From the NCBI RefSeq assembly GCF_000829695.1, contig NZ_BBNN01000024.1, positions 152,371 to 216,370 of the forward strand: a stretch of 64,000 bases of DNA, given 5' to 3'. The position numbers and the translations under genes were made by a program. Of this stretch, positions 8,398 to 17,369 are shown in pieces (within the stretch, counting starts at the first letter, position 1; every line of letters begins with the position of its first letter). The DNA is from Streptomyces sp. NBRC 110035 (GTDB taxonomy: Bacteria; Actinomycetota; Actinomycetes; Streptomycetales; Streptomycetaceae). The notes beneath the pieces are model-generated. The model was not told the DNA's origin. It saw nothing but the letters and a program-made list of their open reading frames with translations, and searched no databases.

Positions 8398-9561
8398 TCA
8401 GCCGAGCGTCCCGTCCGGGCCGCCCAGCGCCTCGTCCAGGTCGGCCCACAGGTCGTCGACGTCCTCCAGGCCGACGGAGAGCCGCAGCAGCCGGTCGCCG
8501 ACTCCCGCGGCCCTGCGGTCGTCGGCGTCGACGATGCGGTGGCTGATGGACGCCGGGTGCTGGATGAGGGAGTCCACGCTGCCGAGGCTCACCGCCGGGG
8601 TGATCAGCCGTACGCCGCCGATCACCGCGTGCGGGTCCCCGCGCACCTCGAAGGAGACCATCGCACCGCCGATGCGCGGGTAGTGCACACGGGCCACGCG
8701 CGGGTCGGCGGTGAGCCGGCGGGCGAGTTCGGCGGCGTTGGCGGAGGCGGCCCGGACCCGTACCGGCAGCGTCGACAGGCCCCGCAGCAGCAGGTAGCCG
8801 GCCAGTGGATGCAGCACCCCACCGGTGGCGAACCGTATCTGGCGCAGCCGCCCCGCGAACTCCTCGTCGCAGGCCACCACCCCGGCCAGGACGTCTCCGT
8901 GCCCGCCGAGGTACTTGGTGGCGCTGTGCAGCACCAGCCGCGCCCCGTCCTCGGCCGGACGCTGGAGGACGGGAGTGGCGAAGGTGTTGTCGACGAGCAG
9001 CGGCACGGAGCCGCAGTCCCGGGCGAGTGCCCGCAGATCGACCTCGGTCAGAGTCGGGTTGGCCGGTGACTCCACCAGCACCAGACCGGTGTCGGGTCGC
9101 AGCGCGTCGGCGACCCCGGCCGGGTCGGTCCAGGTCACCTCGGAGCCGAGCAGCCCGGCGGTCAGCAGGTGGTCACTGCATCCGTACAGGGGGCGCACGG
9201 CGACGACGTGGCGCAGGCCCATGGAGCCGCGCACCAGCAGGACGGCGCTGAGCGCGGCCATGCCGCTGGCGAACGCGACGGCGGCCTCGGTGCCCTCCAG
9301 GCGGGCGAGGGCTGTCTCGAAGCGGGCGACGGTCGGGTTGCCGAGCCGCCCGTAGACGGGCGGGCCGTCCGGTTCCGCGCCGGTGGCGGCGAAGGCGTCG
9401 ATCCGGGCGGCCTCACCACGGCTGTCGTGGGCGGGGTAGGTGGTGGACAGGTCGATCGGCGGGGCGTGCAGCCCCTGCCGGGCGAGGTCGTCCCGGCCGG
9501 CGTGCACGGCCTCGGTGGCGAGTGCTCTCGTGGTGCTGCGCGTGCCCATGCGTACGTCCAT
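8398..9561 (-). CDS. Cystathionine gamma-synthase/lyase-family PLP enzyme
   Basis: The 387-residue protein belongs to the Cys/Met-metabolism PLP family. It has YGRLGNPTVARFE near the N-terminus, the FASGMAAL cofactor contact, LLVDNTFATPVLQ and the PLP lysine in LHSATKYLGGHGD. The C-terminus contains the substrate-binding stretch SLGSVDSLIQHPAS. It would catalyse beta/gamma-elimination or replacement in transsulfuration between cysteine and homocysteine. An Lrp-type regulator is divergently transcribed 60 bases away and is its likely controller. Start: the ATG at 9561 is used; ATG 9549 is an alternative. Confidence 0.88.
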   Translation of the reverse strand: MDVRMGTRSTTRALATEAVHAGRDDLARQGLHAPPIDLSTTYPAHDSRGEAARIDAFAATGAEPDGPPVYGRLGNPTVARFETALARLEGTEAAVAFASGMAALSAVLLVRGSMGLRHVVAVRPLYGCSDHLLTAGLLGSEVTWTDPAGVADALRPDTGLVLVESPANPTLTEVDLRALARDCGSVPLLVDNTFATPVLQRPAEDGARLVLHSATKYLGGHGDVLAGVVACDEEFAGRLRQIRFATGGVLHPLAGYLLLRGLSTLPVRVRAASANAAELARRLTADPRVARVHYPRIGGAMVSFEVRGDPHAVIGGVRLITPAVSLGSVDSLIQHPASISHRIVDADDRRAAGVGDRLLRLSVGLEDVDDLWADLDEALGGPDGTLG

Positions 9562-9621
9562 GCCCCGAAGGGTGAACACCGGACGGGTCGTGGGAGCCGA
9601 TCTCCGTGTTACGTTCGGCCG

Positions 9622-10113
9622 ATGACCGATTCTGTCGTACTTGATCCGGTGGATCTTCGTCTGCTGCGGCTGTTGCAGAACGACGCCCGGACGACGTACC
9701 GGGACCTCGCCGCGCAGGTGGGGGTCGCGCCGTCGACCTGTCTGGACCGGGTGACCCGGCTGCGGCGCTCGGGCGTGATCCTCGGGCATCGGCTGAAGCT
9801 GGACCCGGCCAAGCTGGGGCGAGGGCTCCAGGCGCTGCTGTCGGTGCAGGTCAGGCCGCACCGGCGGGAGCTGGTGGGGCCGTTCGTGGAGCGGATCCGG
9901 GCGCTGCCGGAGTCACTGACCGTCTTCCACCTGACCGGGCCGGACGACTATCTGATCCATGTCGCGGTCGCGGACATGACGGATCTGCAGCGGCTGGTGC
10001 TGGACGAGTTCACGTCGCGGCGGGAGGTGGCTCGCGTGGAGACGCGGCTGATCTTCCAGCAGTGGGACTGTGGTCCCCTGCTGCCGTCTTCGCCCTCGGC
10101 TCAATCCGGGTGA
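9622..10113 (+). CDS. Lrp/AsnC-family transcriptional regulator
   Basis: This 163-residue protein has an N-terminal helix-turn-helix (residues about 8-60, TYRDLAAQVGVAPSTCLDRV). A RAM/ligand domain follows (about 75-150) with the FHLTGPDDYLIHVAV strand typical of the family. Such proteins form octamers that respond to amino acids. The gene is divergent from the cystathionine enzyme gene; the 60-base spacer contains TGAACAC and GTGTTAC half sites facing each other, a possible operator. Control of sulfur amino acid metabolism is an inference from position. Confidence 0.9.
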   Translation: MTDSVVLDPVDLRLLRLLQNDARTTYRDLAAQVGVAPSTCLDRVTRLRRSGVILGHRLKLDPAKLGRGLQALLSVQVRPHRRELVGPFVERIRALPESLTVFHLTGPDDYLIHVAVADMTDLQRLVLDEFTSRREVARVETRLIFQQWDCGPLLPSSPSAQSG

Positions 10114-10145
10114 CGTCCGGCAGGCCGCGTACCAGGATGGTCGTC

Positions 10146-11834
10146 ATGTCTGAGACCAACAACCCGCTGCCCCGCGAGGTCGCCGACGCCTACGTCGACG
10201 ACCTCATCGCCCTCGACCCGGTCACCGGTACGTACCTCGGCGTGCAGGAGAGTTCCAGCCGCCTGCCCGATCTCTCCCCCGCGGGCCAGGCGGCGCTCGC
10301 GGAGCTCCGGCGGGCCACGCTCGTCCGGCTCTCCGAGGCCGAGACAAGGCCCGGCGCGGACAGCGACATCGAGCGCCGCTGCGCCCGGCTGCTGCGGGAG
10401 CGGCTCACCGCGGAGATCGCCGTGCACGAGGCCGACGAGGGCCTGCGTTCGGTCGGCAACCTGGGCACGGTCGCCCACTCGGTGCGTGAGGTGTTCACCG
10501 TGACGCCGACGCAGACCGAGGAGGACTGGGCCGCGGTCGCCGAGCGGCTGCGCGCCGTGCCGGCCGCGCTGGCGGGCTACCGGGAGTCCCTCGCGCTCGG
10601 ACTGGAGCGCAAGCTGTACGCGGCTCCGCGGCCGACCGCCACGTTCGTCGGGCAGCTCGCCGAGTGGGCGGACACCGGCGAGGGCCGCGGCTGGTTCGAG
10701 GACTTCGCCGCGGACGGTCCGGACGCCCTGCGCGCGGAGCTGGACGGGGCGGCCTGGGCGGCCACCGCGGCCGTGGTGGAGCTGCGGGACTGGATGCGCG
10801 ACGTGTACGCGCCGGCGATCGAGGGCGCACCGGACACCGTCGGCCGGGAGCGCTACGCCCGCTGGTCCCGCTACTACAACGGCACCGACCTCGATCTGGA
10901 CGAGGCGTACGCCTACGGCTGGGCCGAGTACCACCGGCTGCTCGGTGAGATGAAGAAGGAGGCCGAGAAGATCCTGCCGGGTGCCGGGACGCCGTGGGTG
11001 GCGCTGGCGCACCTCGACGAGCACGGCCGGCACATCGAGGGTGTCGACGAGGTCCGTGAGTGGCTGCAGGACCTGATGGACAAGGCGGTCGACTCGCTCG
11101 ACGGCACCCACTTCGAACTCGCCGAGCGGGTACGGAAGGTGGAGTCGCGGATCGCCCCGCCGGGCAGCGCGGCGGCACCGTACTACACACCCCCGTCGGA
11201 GGACTTCTCCCGGCCGGGCCGTACCTGGCTGCGGACCATGGGGCTGACCCGCTTCCCCGTCTACGACCTGGTGTCGACCTGGTACCACGAGGGCGTGCCC
11301 GGCCATCACCTCCAACTGGCGCAGTGGGCGCACGTCGCCGAGGACCTGTCCCGCTACCAGGCCTCCGTCGGCATGGTCAGCGCCAACGCGGAGGGCTGGG
11401 CGCTGTACGCGGAGCGGCTGATGGACGAGCTCGGGTTCCTCGCGGACGCGGAGGAGCGGCTCGGTTACCTGGACGCGCAGATGATGCGGGCCGCCCGGGT
11501 CGTCGTCGACATCGGCATGCACCTGGAGCTGGAGATTCCGGCGGACTCGCCGTTCCACCCGGGCGAGCGCTGGACTCCGGAACTGGCCGAGGAGTTCTTC
11601 GGGGCGCACAGCAGCCGTCCCGCGGACTTCGTGGAGAGCGAGCTGACCCGCTATCTGACGATCCCCGGCCAGGCCATCGGCTACAAGCTCGGCGAGCGGG
11701 CCTGGCTGCTGGGCAGGGAGAACGCCCGTAAGCGGCACGGCGATGCCTTCGACCCCAAGGCGTGGCACATGGCGGCACTGTCCCAGGGTTCGCTGGGCCT
11801 GGACGACCTGGTGGACGAACTGTCGGCCCTGTGA
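10146..11834 (+). CDS. DUF885-family metallopeptidase-like protein
   Basis: The 562-residue protein starts at an ATG with AGGA nine to twelve bases upstream. It is a full-length DUF885 member. The diagnostic motif is YHEGVPGHHLQ near residue 380, an HExxGHH zinc-binding signature, followed by the conserved NAEGWALYAERL glutamate. These features resemble zinc carboxypeptidase or dipeptidase folds, but the substrates of most DUF885 proteins are not known. No signal peptide is visible, so it should be cytoplasmic. It stands alone, followed by a decayed gene. Confidence 0.85.
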   Translation: MSETNNPLPREVADAYVDDLIALDPVTGTYLGVQESSSRLPDLSPAGQAALAELRRATLVRLSEAETRPGADSDIERRCARLLRERLTAEIAVHEADEGLRSVGNLGTVAHSVREVFTVTPTQTEEDWAAVAERLRAVPAALAGYRESLALGLERKLYAAPRPTATFVGQLAEWADTGEGRGWFEDFAADGPDALRAELDGAAWAATAAVVELRDWMRDVYAPAIEGAPDTVGRERYARWSRYYNGTDLDLDEAYAYGWAEYHRLLGEMKKEAEKILPGAGTPWVALAHLDEHGRHIEGVDEVREWLQDLMDKAVDSLDGTHFELAERVRKVESRIAPPGSAAAPYYTPPSEDFSRPGRTWLRTMGLTRFPVYDLVSTWYHEGVPGHHLQLAQWAHVAEDLSRYQASVGMVSANAEGWALYAERLMDELGFLADAEERLGYLDAQMMRAARVVVDIGMHLELEIPADSPFHPGERWTPELAEEFFGAHSSRPADFVESELTRYLTIPGQAIGYKLGERAWLLGRENARKRHGDAFDPKAWHMAALSQGSLGLDDLVDELSAL

Positions 11835-11882
11835 GCCGGGCCGCCGGGGCAGGCGCCGGGCGCCGGGACGGCTCCCCCGGCG

Positions 11883-12121
11883 TCAGCGCCGGAAGCCGCC
11901 CTCGGAGTCGATGACCTGACCGGTGCCCCTGCCCCGAGCTCTCGACTCCGTTCGAGCAGGGGAGACCCCCATCGCCTCGTCCGTGGCCGGCCACGCGATG
12001 AGGCGGGCCGGGTCGTCGGGCCATCCCCCCACCGCCCGCCGGGGAGGCGTGCGGCGACGGCGTCGCAGGCCTCCCCGGTGAGGTGGCCGGTGTCCACCGG
12101 CCCGGCCGCCCGCGCCCGGCC
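11883..12121 (-). pseudogene. Remnant of a short-chain dehydrogenase gene (C-terminal end)
   Basis: Three pieces of one SDR C-terminus can be read on the minus strand. Near 12085 comes AGPVDTGHLTGE leading to LPGGRWGD. After a frame change at the G-run near 12028, the next piece is PDDPARLIAWPATDEA. Last comes TGQVIDSEGGFRR, ending in TGA at 11883. The last two parts are separated by an inserted small repeat (11926-11970). The catalytic half is missing. The gene is broken by truncation, a frameshift and an insertion. Confidence 0.75.
11926..11970. repeat. Small interspersed Streptomyces repeat inserted in the SDR remnant
   Basis: About 45 bases running from CCCCTGCCCCGAGCTCTCGA to GAGCAGGGGAGACCCCC form an imperfect hairpin. 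From memory this belongs to a class of short repeats scattered through Streptomyces genomes (CCCC-AAGCTCTCG...GAGCAGGGG-type). It splits the conserved DEA...TGQVIDSEGG stretch of the SDR remnant, so it arrived after that gene existed. Confidence 0.6.
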
Positions 12122-12178
12122 GTCGCTCACGTTTCCACTGCCGCCCCGACTTCCCCCACTCGGCCGGCCGCGCCTGTC

Positions 12179-15178
12179 TCAGCCCACGCCGTGCATGCGT
12201 ACCGTCGAACCCGATCGGCCCTTCACCACCGCGAGTTGGGCGTGGATGCGCCGGCGCAGGTCGGCGACGTGGCTGACGATGCCCACGCTGCGGTCGCGTT
12301 CCCGCAGGGAGTCCAGGACGTCCAGCACCTCGTCGAGGGTCTGGTCGTCGAGGCTGCCGAAGCCCTCGTCGATGAAGAGGGTGTCCAGCCGGACCCCGCC
12401 GGCCTCGTCGGTGACGACGTCGGCGAGACCGAGCGCGAGGGCGAGCGAGGCGAAGAAGGTCTCGCCGCCCGAGAGAGTCGCGGTGTCCCGCTCCCGGCCG
12501 GTCCACGCGTCCACGACGTGCAGGCCGAGGCCGCTGCGGCCACGGCCGCTGCGGTCGTCGGAGTGCACCAGGGTGTAACGGCCGGACGACATGCGCTGCA
12601 GCCGGGCGGTCGCCGCGGCGGCGACCTGTTCCAGTCGGGCGGCCAGGACGTAGGACTCCAGGCGCATCCTGCGTTCGTTGTCGGCGGAGGTGCCCGCGGT
12701 GAGGCCCGCCATGCGGGCCACCCGGTCGTACTCCTCGCGCAGCGGTGCCAGCCGCCGCGCCGAGGCGGTGGCCCGCGCGGAGAGCCGGTCCAGTTCGGCG
12801 CAGCGACGGGCGGCGGCGTCGCGGGCCGAGGACGCCTCGCGCACCCTGCGGTCCGCGTCCTCGGCGGTGCGCTGTGCGGCGGCGAGGTCTGCGGGGGGCT
12901 GCTGGGCGGCGGCCTCGGTTTCGGGCTCGGCGAGCACCGCGCGGACGGCGGCCTCCTGCTGCTGCCGGGCCTCCAGGCGGTGCTGCAGCGCGCGGTGGTC
13001 GGCGGGGTCGAGGAGGGCCGCGGCCGCCGCCCGCGGGGTGTCGAACCCGGCCCGGAAGGCGGCGTCCGCGAGCCTGGCATCGGCGTGCTTGAGCCGCTGC
13101 GCGGCGCCGTCGGCGAGCCGGGCGGCCTCGGCGGCGTCGGAGAACCGCGCCGCGGTGCACTCCAGTTGGGCGGCGCGCGCGGCCACGCTGTCCGCGGACC
13201 CCCGCGCCGTGGTCAACTCCTCCTCCAGCGCGGCCTGTTCCCGGTCCAGGCGCTCACGGACGCCCGCCCGCGCGGCCGTCCGGACCGCCGCCTCGCGCTG
13301 TGCGGTGACCCGCCGCTCGTGCTCGTGCTCGTGCTCCGCCTGCCGCAGCTGTTCCTGCGCGGAGTGCAGTACCGAGGCCGCGTCCCGCGCCCGCGCGTAC
13401 CGCGCCTCCAACTCCTCCACCTCGTGGACGAGCCGGCCGGTCGGTGTGTCCCCCGCCTCCGCTCCGGCAGCGGCCAGCGCCTCGCGGACGACGCCGAGGC
13501 GCCGTTCGTCGTCGGCTCGGCGTTCCTCCGCGCTCTGGTGGGCGGCGAGGGCTCGCTCCTCCGCCTCGCGGTCGACATGACCGGCGTCCTTGCGGGCGGG
13601 GGCGGGGTGCTCGGTGCCCCCGCAGACCGCGCAGGGCGCGCCGTCGGTAAGGCCCGCGGCGAGTTCGGCGGCGATGCCGGCCAGCCGCTGTTCCTTGAGG
13701 CCGAGCCAGTGCTGCTTGGCCGCGAGTGCCTGTTCCCGGGCCTTCCGGGCCTGCTCGGCGGCGCGGTCGGTGTCCCCGGCCAGCTGGTCCCGCAGCCGTG
13801 CGGCGTTCAGCCGCTTGTGCGCGGGGTCGCGCTGCACCGCGAGTTCACCGGCCCTCGTCGCGGCCTCCTGCGCGGACTCGATGCGGGCCTGGAGCGCGGT
13901 GCGTGTCTCGTCCCATCCGGTGAGCCAGGCGTCCGACTCCTCCAGCACGTCGTCGTCGGCACGCTGCCGGCGGTCCAGGCCGGCCCGCTCGTCGAGGAGC
14001 TCGGCGAGCCGTCGCTCGGCCCGGCGGGCCGACTCGAGGCCGCCCAGTTCCTCGGCGGACCGGCGGGCGGCGGCGGCGAGCCCGGCCGCGCCCGCCTCCC
14101 GATGGGCCGCGGGGAGCAGGGCACGCATGCGTGCCTCGACGGCGACCGCGTCCCGGTGTTCGGCCTCGGCGGACTCCCGCAGTTCCAGGGCGGGGGCGAC
14201 CGCCTCGGCCTTGCGGGAGCGGTCCAGGCGGTTCTGCGCCTCCTGCCGGGCGCCGTCCCCCTCCGCCAGCCGCGCCGCGCTCTCCCGTGCCTCGGCGAAC
14301 CGCCGCTGCAGCCGGTCCCGTTCGCGTACGTCGTCCAGTGACCGGTCGGCGGCGGCCTGGGCGGATTCGGCCGCGGTGAGCCGGCAGCGGGCGACGGCGA
14401 GCTGTTCGCGGGCGGTGCTGCGGGCGGCGGCAGCCGCGGTCAGCACGCTCTCGGCCAGTCCCGGTTCGCCCGGCGCGAGGTCGTCGAGGGGCATGGCCTC
14501 GCCCGCTGCCTGCTGCATCCGGTGCGCTTCGGCGAGCAGGTCCGCGTCGCCGGCCCGTACCTGGGACTCGGTGGCGCGGCGGCGCTCGGCGAGGTGCTTT
14601 TCCACATCGGCGAAGCGGCGGGTGTCGAAGAGCCGGCCGAGGAGCTTGCCGCGGGCCTCGGCGTCGGCGCGCAGGAACCGCGCGAAGTCGCCCTGCGGCA
14701 GGAGGACGACCTGGCAGAACTGCTCCCGGCTCATGCCGAGGAGCTGGGCGACCTCCTCCCCGATCTCCTGGTGGGAGCGGCTGAGGTCCTTCCAGGACCG
14801 GGCCGCCGGGTCGTACTCGCGCAGCCAGGTCTGTGCCTTGTCGAGGGTGGTACCGGTGCCGCGCTTCTTCGGGCGCTGCCAGGGCGGTTGCCGGGTGACT
14901 TCGAGCCGGCGTCCGACGACGGTGAGGTCGAGCGTGACCTCGGTGCGGGTGGCGGGGGCGGCGTGGTCGCTGCGCAGGGTCATGCCCTGTCCGCTCTGCC
15001 GGGGACCGGGGACGGAGCCGTACAGCGCGTAGCAGACGGCGTCGAGTATCGAGGTCTTGCCGGCGCCGGTGGGGCCGTGCAGCAGGAAGAGGCCCGCGGC
15101 GGACAGCTCGTCGAAATCGACGGTGAGCGAGCCGCCGAAGGGCCCGAAGGCGGTGATGTCGAGCCGGTGCAGCCTCAC
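12179..15178 (-). CDS. sbcC: Exonuclease subunit SbcC
   Basis: This 999-residue SMC-like ATPase is the partner of SbcD in the nuclease that opens DNA hairpins and processes double-strand ends. The N-terminus carries Walker A GPTGAGKTS near residue 37. A long coiled coil rich in Ala, Glu and Arg follows, with the zinc hook CAVC near the middle. The C-terminus has the signature LSGGETFFASLALALGLAD and Walker B LFIDEGFGSLD. The length is normal for actinobacteria. Its start overlaps the sbcD stop by four bases (ATGA), so the two are translationally coupled. Confidence 0.95.
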   Translation of the reverse strand: MRLHRLDITAFGPFGGSLTVDFDELSAAGLFLLHGPTGAGKTSILDAVCYALYGSVPGPRQSGQGMTLRSDHAAPATRTEVTLDLTVVGRRLEVTRQPPWQRPKKRGTGTTLDKAQTWLREYDPAARSWKDLSRSHQEIGEEVAQLLGMSREQFCQVVLLPQGDFARFLRADAEARGKLLGRLFDTRRFADVEKHLAERRRATESQVRAGDADLLAEAHRMQQAAGEAMPLDDLAPGEPGLAESVLTAAAAARSTAREQLAVARCRLTAAESAQAAADRSLDDVRERDRLQRRFAEARESAARLAEGDGARQEAQNRLDRSRKAEAVAPALELRESAEAEHRDAVAVEARMRALLPAAHREAGAAGLAAAARRSAEELGGLESARRAERRLAELLDERAGLDRRQRADDDVLEESDAWLTGWDETRTALQARIESAQEAATRAGELAVQRDPAHKRLNAARLRDQLAGDTDRAAEQARKAREQALAAKQHWLGLKEQRLAGIAAELAAGLTDGAPCAVCGGTEHPAPARKDAGHVDREAEERALAAHQSAEERRADDERRLGVVREALAAAGAEAGDTPTGRLVHEVEELEARYARARDAASVLHSAQEQLRQAEHEHEHERRVTAQREAAVRTAARAGVRERLDREQAALEEELTTARGSADSVAARAAQLECTAARFSDAAEAARLADGAAQRLKHADARLADAAFRAGFDTPRAAAAALLDPADHRALQHRLEARQQQEAAVRAVLAEPETEAAAQQPPADLAAAQRTAEDADRRVREASSARDAAARRCAELDRLSARATASARRLAPLREEYDRVARMAGLTAGTSADNERRMRLESYVLAARLEQVAAAATARLQRMSSGRYTLVHSDDRSGRGRSGLGLHVVDAWTGRERDTATLSGGETFFASLALALGLADVVTDEAGGVRLDTLFIDEGFGSLDDQTLDEVLDVLDSLRERDRSVGIVSHVADLRRRIHAQLAVVKGRSGSTVRMHGVG

Positions 15179-16338
15179 CGCGCCACCTCCCGTACGGCCT
15201 GGTCGGCGCGGACGGCGTCGACGGCGTCCCGCAGGACGGCCCGCTCCCGCTCGTCGGGGCCGGTGCCGCGCACATGGGCGACGAAGTCCTCCGCGATCTG
15301 CTGGTCGTCACGGCCTGTGAGGCGGCGGGCGTAGGACACCGCCGGGTCGTCGGGCGCGCGGTCGGGGTCGAAGACGAGGCTGAGGATGTGCGGGAAGCGT
15401 TCGCCGAGCCGGACCATCGGGTCGGCCGGACGGACCGGGTCGGTGAGGGTGGCCTCCACCCACGCCTCGCGGTGCGGTTCGAGCCCGGGGTCGGCGAGCA
15501 GTTCCTCCAGGGTGCCGCGGATTCGGGCGAGGGCGCGCGGCACCGGGCAGTCGACCCGCTCGGCGGTGACGCCGCCGTCGGCGGCCAGGTCGACGAGCCA
15601 CATGCTCTTGCGGTGGTCCGCCTCGGAGAAGGAGTACGGGAGCGGGGAGCCTGAGTAGCGCACGCGCTCGGTGAGGGTCTGGCAGCCGTGCAGGTGCCCG
15701 AGCGCCACGTAGTCGACGCCGTCGAAGACTCCGGCGGGTACGGCGGCGACCCCGCCCACGGTGATGTCCCGCTCGCTGTCGCTCGGTGCGCCGCCGGTGA
15801 CGAAGGCGTGCGCGAGGACGACCGAGCGGGTGCCGGGCGGGCGGGCGGCGAGGTCGGCGCGGATCCGGTCCATGGCGGCGGCGAGCACCGTCTCGTGCCC
15901 CGCCTGCTCCAGCCCGAACTCGTCCTTGACGAGCGCCGGTTCCAGATAGGGCACTCCGTAGAAAGCGACCTCCCCGTGGGTGTCGGACAGCATCACGGGG
16001 GTACCGCTCGCCGAGGGGTCGGTCCGCAGATGGATGCCCGCGCGCCCGATGAGTCCGGCACCGACGCCGAGGCGGCGGGCCGAGTCGTGGTTGCCGGAGA
16101 TCATCACCGTCGGCACGCCCAGGTCGGCGAGGCGGTGCAGGGCGTCGTCGAACAGCTCCACCGCGGCGAGCGGCGGCACGGCCCGGTCGTACACGTCTCC
16201 CGACACGACCACCGCGTCGACGGCGTGCTCGCGCACGGTCGTCACCAGGTGACCGATGAACTCGGCCTGGGCACCGAGCATGCCGACCCGGTGGAACGAC
16301 CGGCCGAGGTGCCAGTCGGAAGTGTGCAGAACTCTCAA
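15175..16338 (-). CDS. sbcD: Exonuclease subunit SbcD
   Basis: This 387-residue Mre11-type metallophosphoesterase shows the dinuclear metal motifs in order: DWHLG near residue 8, GDVYD near 48, GNHDS near 83, AHAF and GHLHG near 210-230. It is the nuclease subunit of SbcCD and is followed directly by sbcC. Upstream of it begins a zone of decayed mobile DNA, so this gene marks the last conserved locus before the island. Confidence 0.95.
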   Translation of the reverse strand: MRVLHTSDWHLGRSFHRVGMLGAQAEFIGHLVTTVREHAVDAVVVSGDVYDRAVPPLAAVELFDDALHRLADLGVPTVMISGNHDSARRLGVGAGLIGRAGIHLRTDPSASGTPVMLSDTHGEVAFYGVPYLEPALVKDEFGLEQAGHETVLAAAMDRIRADLAARPPGTRSVVLAHAFVTGGAPSDSERDITVGGVAAVPAGVFDGVDYVALGHLHGCQTLTERVRYSGSPLPYSFSEADHRKSMWLVDLAADGGVTAERVDCPVPRALARIRGTLEELLADPGLEPHREAWVEATLTDPVRPADPMVRLGERFPHILSLVFDPDRAPDDPAVSYARRLTGRDDQQIAEDFVAHVRGTGPDERERAVLRDAVDAVRADQAVREVAR

Positions 16339-16366
16339 GACGCCACTCCGACCTGCATGTTTCCCC

Positions 16367-16527
16367 TTACTCCGCCCCTGTAGTCAGCACCGAACCAGCA
16401 TGGTCCCCGTGGTCGGCACCGACCACGCTAGCGCCCGTCAGCACCTGATCCATTACGGACCTCAGTCTGCCACCAGCATCCGGGGTCAGACGGCCATAGG
16501 TGTCGGCCGTGATCTGGATGGTGGAGT
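16367..16527 (-). pseudogene. C-terminal remnant of a tyrosine integrase
   Basis: The minus strand reads HSTIQITADTYGRLTPDAG followed by LRSVMDQVLTGA and a stop. This is the box II end of phage or ICE tyrosine recombinases, with the nucleophile Y in TADTYG. Only the last 50 or so residues remain. The upstream boundary is the palindrome at 16528-16574. It suggests that an integrative element once sat at this site. Confidence 0.7.
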
Positions 16528-16574
16528 GAGCCCTTTCCGAGCTGACGGTGTGACCGCGAGCTCGGAAAGGGCTC
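16528..16574. repeat. 47-nt palindrome at the integrase/permease junction
   Basis: GAGCCCTTTCCGAGCT at 16528-16543 is the perfect complement of 16559-16574, around a 15-base spacer that itself contains GGT-GTG-ACC. The hairpin lies exactly where the permease and integrase remnants meet. It may be a recombination site, an element end or a former terminator; no T-run follows. Confidence 0.7.
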
Positions 16575-16831
16575 AATGCGTTGATCGCACCGGACAGGAC
16601 CGTACCGAGTATGAGAAAGGGCAATGCCTGCACCGCGATAGAGAGAAAGACAGTCCGCCATGCCTGCACGGCTGGCTCATTCCCCCACCGGCCGACGGCG
16701 AAGAGCGCCGTCCCGGGAAGCACCGCCGCTCCCAGGAGCAGCAACGGCCACCACCGCAGCCAGCCTGGGACCGGAGCGTCATTGGTGGCCGCGGCGGCAG
16801 TTGCGGCTCCGGGGAGCTCCTCGGTCTGTTC
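16575..16831 (-). pseudogene. Truncated permease fragment (ArsP/UPF0718-like)
   Basis: The minus-strand frame reads two hydrophobic segments. The first is LRWWPLLLLGAAVLPGTA; the second contains VFLSIAVQALPFLILGTV and ends in SGAINA. This resembles the N-terminus of predicted DUF318/ArsP-type permeases. The frame opens after a stop with no ATG or GTG before the membrane segments, and after S-G-A-I-N-A it runs into the palindrome and the integrase tail. It is a fragment, not a working transporter. Confidence 0.55.
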
Positions 16832-17047
16832 TTATGTCTTGGGCGTACCGCTCCGAATGTCTGATGTTCGGAACGAAGATAGCGGTTCTGCGATGGGCGA
16901 CCGGCACGGAAGCCGAACAGTCCGCCATGGGCTGGCGCTGTGTGCCAGCCCACCCGCCCACAACCTGACATCAGCAAGGTCCCCACCCATAACCACACCA
17001 AATGACCGACCTGGCCAGCAGTCACAGCAAGCACCGTTGCAGTACTA

Positions 17048-17312
17048 CAGGGTCTGTTTCATCTCGCGGTGCTCGTTCCCGCTCTGGCCGAGACCCATGA
17101 GCGCATGAACCCCCGACTACGCAGCAGCACGCTGATCTGGGATCGAGGCACGGAACTGGCAGCCCACGAGCATCTCAGCGCTGACACCGGTGTCGACGTG
17201 TTCTTCGCAGCACCGCGTAACCCCTGGCAACGTGGAACCAACGAGAACACCAACAAACTGCTCCGGCAGTACCTGCCCAAAGGAACGAACCTGTCGACGC
17301 GCTCCACACCGT
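17048..17312 (+). pseudogene. IS30-family transposase fragment
   Basis: The plus strand encodes STLIWDRGTELAAHEHLS followed by FFAAPRNPWQRGTNENTNKL and LLRQYLPKGTNLS. These are the second Asp and the final Glu of the IS30 DDE domain (WDRG and GTNENTN). The N-terminal two thirds and the last helix are missing. The fragment ends about 55 bases before the stop of the prenyltransferase gene and helps define the left edge of the island. Confidence 0.8.
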
Positions 17313-17369
17313 CACCGCGACGCTCACGCCCGGGGGCCGACCGGGGTGGTGCCCTGCCGGTCACTGCCG

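Noticed and set aside
12083..14341. A 752-codon plus-strand frame opposite sbcC
   Set aside because: Gly/Pro/Val-rich translation without motifs, antisense to a full-length SbcC.
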